This document shows, piece after piece, positions 59,742 through 64,000 of a DNA stretch of 64,000 nt. The DNA is from Dyadobacter fermentans DSM 18053 (lineage in GTDB: Bacteria; Bacteroidota; Bacteroidia; Cytophagales; Spirosomataceae), in NCBI RefSeq assembly GCF_000023125.1, contig NC_013037.1:1798001-1862000 (forward strand), given 5' to 3'. Position 1 is the stretch's first letter; each line of letters opens with the position of its first letter. The notes below the pieces were generated by a model, which was not told the origin of the DNA, searched no databases, and worked only from the letters and a program-made list of their open reading frames with translations. Position numbers and translations under genes: made by a program.

Positions 59742-61511
59742 ATGAAGACAAATAAAATACTTAGCTATACCCTTGCCGCGATGCTGCTCGCCACGGCAAG
59801 CTCCTGCGACCTGAACGAGGTGCCGGTGGATACCGCTACCAACGAAGCGGTGTTCAGCTCGGAAGCGGGCCTGGAACTTTACGCCAATTCATTTTATGAC
59901 CTGCTCCCCAACACGGACGTGGGCGTGTTCCAGATTGACGACAACTCCGACCTCGTGGCCCGCAACGGCGTGGACGATTACCTCGCTGTGAATGCATTGA
60001 GCCCCATTACCAGCAGTGGATGGACCTGGACGCAGCTACGTAATATCAATTATTACATTGAAAATACGCAGAAAAGCACCGTCGCTACCAAAAACCATTA
60101 CCTCGGCGTGGCGCGCTTTTTCCGGGCGTTGTTTTATTTTGAGAAGGTCAAAAGATTCGGTGATGTGCCCTGGATCGAAGAAACCATTGATGTGAACGAC
60201 GATGCGGCGCTTTACGGCGCGCGCATGAACCGCTACGAGGTGATGGACAAAGTGCTGGCCGACCTGAACTTCGCGATCGAGAACATTACACTCACCTCCG
60301 ACCCGTCGGTTACGCGCATTACCAAAAATGTAGCCCGCGCCTACAAGACCCGCATTGCCTTGTTCGAGGCGTCGTGGCGCAAGTACCATACCGAAGACAA
60401 CAAGCAGTCGACGGCCGATGCGTGGTATGAAGAGGTAGTTAAAGAAGCGAATGCGATCAATGGTTACACGCTGCATTCGACGGTGGCCGACAAGTCGTAC
60501 CGCGAGCTGTTCCTTGCCAAAACGGCTTTCGCCGACGAATCGATCCTTTCCGTAGCGCTGAGCGCCAGCTTGCAGGTGTACAGCTCGGCCAACCGCCGGT
60601 TTATCAGCCCTACTTATGGTAACCGCCCAAGCCTCACGCGCCGTTTTATCAACACCTACCTTAACCTGGATGGAACGCCATTCACCAGCAAGGCAGGCTA
60701 CGAAACGACGCCGTTTGTGGAAGAGGTCAAAAACCGCGATCTGCGCCTGAAACAAACCATCCGCACGGGCGATTACACCCGCACGGAAAACGGCCTGCCC
60801 GTGATCGCGCCGCCGAATTTCAGCCAGACCAACACCGGCTACCAGCCCATCAAATGGTGCTACGACGAACGTTTCCCGTTCGACGACGAAAGCCGCAACG
60901 ACAATGCGCACATCGTGATGCGCTATGCCGAAGTGCTGCTCAACAAAGCCGAAGCATTGGCCGAGCTCGGCAAAATGACCGCCGAAGACTGGACTACGAC
61001 CATTGGTGCCCTCAGAAAGCGTGCAGGCATTACCGGCGCCACGCTCACGACGCTGCCTACCAAGGCCGATCCCTACATGGTATCGTTCTTCGGCGGCAAA
61101 TTCAGCAACCCGGTGCTGCTTGAAGTACTGCGCGACAGAGGTACGGAAATGGTATTCGAAGGCCTGCGCCCCGACGACCTGAGAAGATGGAAGCTCGGCA
61201 AGTTGTTCCAGGACGCGCCGATGAACGGCATGTACGTGCCCGCCCTCGGCGAATACGACCTGAACGGCGACGGCAAAAACGATGTGTACTTTTACCAGGG
61301 CACCAAACCCACGTCGACCACGCCGGGCATCGCATTCGTGGACGTAACCCCGTCCACAGCCGTTGGCCGCGTTCAGCTTTCGAAAGGCACTTCCGGAGAG
61401 GTTATATGGAATCCCGGCCAACGCGAATGGGCGGATAAGAAATACCTCTACCCCATTCCCGAGGCCGACCGGATCAGAAACCCGGCCCTGGGCCAGAACC
61501 CGGGCTGGTAA
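59742..61511 (+). CDS. SusD/RagB-type outer-membrane lipoprotein
   Basis: 589 residues. The signal peptide MKTNKILSYTLAAMLLATAS ends in a lipobox (ASSC, Cys22). The helical TPR-like SusD body contains LRNINYYIENTQKS, YLGVARFFRALFYFEKVKRF and the C-terminal MRYAEVLLNKAEALAELGK. It follows the SusC gene after 10 bases and forms the lid of the transporter. No glycoside hydrolase gene is adjacent, so the ligand is unknown. Confidence 0.95.
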   Translation: MKTNKILSYTLAAMLLATASSCDLNEVPVDTATNEAVFSSEAGLELYANSFYDLLPNTDVGVFQIDDNSDLVARNGVDDYLAVNALSPITSSGWTWTQLRNINYYIENTQKSTVATKNHYLGVARFFRALFYFEKVKRFGDVPWIEETIDVNDDAALYGARMNRYEVMDKVLADLNFAIENITLTSDPSVTRITKNVARAYKTRIALFEASWRKYHTEDNKQSTADAWYEEVVKEANAINGYTLHSTVADKSYRELFLAKTAFADESILSVALSASLQVYSSANRRFISPTYGNRPSLTRRFINTYLNLDGTPFTSKAGYETTPFVEEVKNRDLRLKQTIRTGDYTRTENGLPVIAPPNFSQTNTGYQPIKWCYDERFPFDDESRNDNAHIVMRYAEVLLNKAEALAELGKMTAEDWTTTIGALRKRAGITGATLTTLPTKADPYMVSFFGGKFSNPVLLEVLRDRGTEMVFEGLRPDDLRRWKLGKLFQDAPMNGMYVPALGEYDLNGDGKNDVYFYQGTKPTSTTPGIAFVDVTPSTAVGRVQLSKGTSGEVIWNPGQREWADKKYLYPIPEADRIRNPALGQNPGW

Positions 61512-61532
61512 GCGTCAGTTCATTCGAATTAC

Positions 61533-61569
61533 AAAAGAGGTTGTCCCGAACGGCAACCTCTTTTTTTTT
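61533..61569 (+). terminator. Strong intrinsic terminator after SusD
   Basis: AAAAGAGGTTG pairs with CAACCTCTTTT (11 bp) around a 10-base loop, followed by T out to 61569 in a run of nine. Confidence 0.9.
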
Positions 61570-61660
61570 GTAAAAAATTATTTTACATACAAAATATGAA
61601 TTTAATCAAACAATAATACATACATTTACTGAATAAATACATTAAACCGTTGGCTGCCAA

Positions 61661-61996
61661 ATGAAAGGGACCAACCTGGGGGAGTTTGAAGAGCTGGTAT
61701 TGCTCACGATCGCGGCATTGGGCCGGGAGGCATACAGCGTGGCCATTTGCGACGAGCTCGAACGATACACCGGCCGCTCGGCTAAGCTGGGCGTGGTGCA
61801 TGCCGTGCTCAATCGGCTGGAAGAAAAAGGGCTTGCGAAAAGCCAGCTCGGCGACGCCAGCGCCACTCGCGGCGGCAAGCGGAAGCGGTATTACGAAGTG
61901 AGCCACGCAGGCAAGGTGGCGCTCATGCGTGCGAAGGAGCTGCGCGAAACGATCTGGCGCAACATTCCCGGCTTTAACCTCGAAGGTTCGATATGA
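61661..61996 (+). CDS. PadR-family transcriptional regulator
   Basis: 111 residues. The winged-helix domain shows FEELVLLTIAALGREAYSVAI, LERYTGRSAKLGVVHAVLNRL and RRGKRKRYYEVSHAGKVAL-like GGKRKRYYEVSHAGKVALM. Its stop overlaps the permease start in ATGA, so both are translated from one message. PadR-type regulators of this arrangement control the permease next to them. Confidence 0.9.
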   Translation: MKGTNLGEFEELVLLTIAALGREAYSVAICDELERYTGRSAKLGVVHAVLNRLEEKGLAKSQLGDASATRGGKRKRYYEVSHAGKVALMRAKELRETIWRNIPGFNLEGSI

Positions 61997-64000
61997 AAAA
62001 GCCCGACCCGCAACCACCGCAATGGGCCACGCGCTTCCTGCGCTGGTACTGCCGGCCCCGCCTGCTCGAAGACCTCGAAGGCGACCTCTACGAATATTTC
62101 CGGCGCAATGTCCGCGACAAAGGCGCCCGGCGCGCCCGGTTCATTTATATGATCGACGTCGTCAAGTTTCTCCGGCCGTACACCGTGCGCAAAATCGAAA
62201 TCTTCACCTTTCTAACCCATTTCATGATGATCGGCAGCTATTTCAAAACCTCGCGGCGCAGCCTGGTGCGCAACAAACTGTTTTCGGTGATCAACATCAT
62301 TGGTCTGGCCGTGAGCATGGCTGTGGGCTTATTGGTGATCTCTATTGTGAACGATTTGCGCTCCTATGACGATTTTCACGAGAAGAAAGATCGCACATAC
62401 CGGATAATCACGCGGCATGCCGGCGATGGGCAGTCACCGATGGACCTGGCTTCCACCTCGGTGCGCATCGGGCAGCGGCTCAAAGAAAATGTGCCGGGCG
62501 TGGAAGATTTCACACTCCTGCGCACGGGATTTTCGGGTGATGCACAAATCGGCAAAAACACCTTCCCGCTGGAAGCGATCTGGGCCGACCATTCGTTTTT
62601 CAAGGTATTCACCTTTCCGCTCGTTGCCGGCGATCCGGCTACGGCGCTGAAAGAGCCATTTTCACTCGTAGTGAGCGAAAAAACGGCCGAGCGGCTTTTC
62701 GGCAAATCCAACCCGCTGGGCCAGACCGTCCGCTTCGATACGCTGGATTACCAGGTGACCGGCGTGGCGAAGGAAGTTCCAAGCCTGTCGCACCTGCGTT
62801 TCGACGCGCTGGTATCATTTGCCACCGCCGACGCAACGATGGGTAAAAAGGAAGACTGGTTTTATGATTGGGATAATGTGTGGTCCAATTACGTGTACCT
62901 CACCGTGCCCCGGGGCGGCAGCACAGGCAATGTGCAGCGCACACTGGATCAGATCAGTGCGGAGGAAAACAAGGCCATGGAGAACCTCAAAGTGACCGTG
63001 TCGCTGCAACCATTAAAGAATATCGCTTTGGGAAAGGATCTTTCCAACAATCTCGGCCCTGAAACCGAGCCGGTTACGCTCTGGATTCTTGGCGGGCTGG
63101 CATTGGTGATCATTCTTTCGGCCTGTTTCAACTACACCAACCTGTCGATCGCCCGTTCGCTCCGGCGGTCGCGCGAGGTGGGGGTACGCAAGATCATCGG
63201 TGCCCGAGCGGGGCATGTCGTCGGGCAGTTCATTGCCGAAGCGGTGATGATCGCATTTCTTGCATTGCTGCTCTCGTTTGGCCTGTACCTGCTGCTGCGC
63301 AAGGAGTTTTTCGCCCTCGACCCGCATATTTCGCAGATATTCACCCTTGAACTATCGACCCGATCCTGCTGTATTTCATTGCATTAGCGGCATTCACTGG
63401 CCTCGTGGCGGGCTTTCTGCCGGCGGTGTTTTTTTCCAAAATCAATGCAATGTCCGTGATGAGAGATGCCGGCGGGCTCAAAGTCTTTAAGCATATCGGG
63501 CTAAGAAAGGCACTTATCGTGGTGCAATACACATTATCCCTGATTTTTATCGCCACCACGGCCGTGGGTTACAGCCAATACAAAGGTTTCCTGAACTTTG
63601 ACCTGGGTTTCAACACCGAAAACATCCTGAATATCAAGCTCCGCGGCACCGATGCATCCGTACTGCGCGAAGATCTGGCGGCGATACCGGACGTGAAGCG
63701 GCTGTCGCAATCGAGCATGGTGACGAGCGTAGGCAGCATTTTTGGAGATTATACCAAATACATCCCCGGCGATTCCGCGCTGGTGTGGATGAACACGGTC
63801 GACGAGCATTACCTGCCCATTCATGGACATAAACTGCTCGCCGGGACGAATTTCATGCTACGCCCCGAAAAAGGGAACGAATCAGAAGTGATTGTGAATC
63901 AGAAGCTTTTAAAACGGTTCAACATTGCCGATCGCGATCCGCGGAAAGCTTTGGGTAAAATATTAACCGTGGGCAAACAGAAGCTGACGATCGTGGGTGT
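61993..64000 (+). pseudogene. Permease-prefix FtsX-type permease, frameshifted and cut by window edge
   Basis: The first frame begins MKKPDPQPPQWATRFLRWYC, a prefix domain with LLEDLEGDLYEYFRRNVRDK, typical of permeases linked with PadR. It continues through the first helix, the MacB-like core and the FtsX signature SLRRSREVGVRKIIGARAGH. At about 63353 the frame changes: it ends at a stop at 63385-63387, while the other frame, opened just after a TGA at 63348-63350, continues IDPILLYFIALAAFTGLVAG to the end of the window. One base appears lost. Either the gene is inactive or the base is a sequencing error. No slippery sequence is seen. Confidence 0.85.

Noticed and set aside
60036..61421. Minus-strand open frame (461 codons) opposite SusD
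   Set aside because: Antisense of SusD and lacking any domain or upstream signal.
63345..63390. Programmed -1 frameshift in the permease
   Set aside because: No slippery heptamer or downstream structure is seen at the shift point; a lost base is more likely.

Overview
The window looks like a chromosomal segment of a Bacteroidota species from the Cytophagales, most like Dyadobacter or a relative. The genus is my inference; no rRNA or marker gene is present. Support comes from a SusC/SusD pair, a second TonB-dependent receptor with a carboxypeptidase-regulatory-like domain, FtsX-type permeases (one with a PadR-linked permease prefix domain), free-standing CheY-like regulators, secreted polysaccharide enzymes, and promoters with the phylum's TAnnTTTG -7 element. 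I see no tRNA, rRNA, insertion sequence, prophage or CRISPR array.

Layout. 1-2.3 kb: 5' part of a propeller sensor/regulator gene, divergent from a DKNYY-repeat protein, with two matching palindromes between them. 3.3-9 kb: zinc alcohol dehydrogenase operon, small secreted protein, Bcr/CflA-type exporter, a 57-residue basic protein, a Gly/Ser/Asp-rich anchored protein, a GH43-like enzyme. 9-14 kb: baeRF-type protein, SDR plus AraC regulator, sulfatase. 14.5-18.6 kb: response regulator, TonB receptor, toxin-antitoxin pair. 18.8-31 kb: a pectin/rhamnogalacturonan-type island (GH106, CE12-like esterase, GH43, Tat-exported sugar isomerase-like protein, GH28) with housekeeping genes interspersed. 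30.8-36.8 kb: PAS kinase and regulator, divergent Hsp70-like gene, then a Tm-1-like/PEP-hydrolase-like pair. 37-41 kb: three-subunit molybdenum hydroxylase and a response regulator. 41.5-48.6 kb: FtsX permease, unknown proteins, a resolvase-like domain lacking catalytic residues, lipoproteins, ThuA protein, di-heme peroxidase. 49-55 kb: glycosyltransferase cluster with a cupin and a methyltransferase. 55-64 kb: AlkD-like protein, exported RidA, SusC/SusD pair, PadR regulator and a frameshifted permease running off the end.

How the genes fit together. GH106, the acetylesterase, GH28 and the GH43 enzymes could together take apart a rhamnogalacturonan or pectic glycan outside the cytoplasm, although no SusC/SusD pair lies inside that island. 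The molybdenum hydroxylase subunits are in one operon in the order FeS, FAD, Mo. The glycosyltransferases probably build a surface glycan. Three convergent gene pairs end in shared palindromic stop tetranucleotides, so the genome is tightly packed.

The most interesting points are the palindrome pair at 2351-2436, the promoter-overlapping inverted repeat at 5544-5566, the perfect 29-bp tandem duplication in a leader at 27195-27252, the inverted repeat just upstream of the GH28 start, the split Tm-1-type gene pair, the degenerate resolvase-like protein and the frameshift near 63353. I did not find a clear new multi-gene defence or mobile system.
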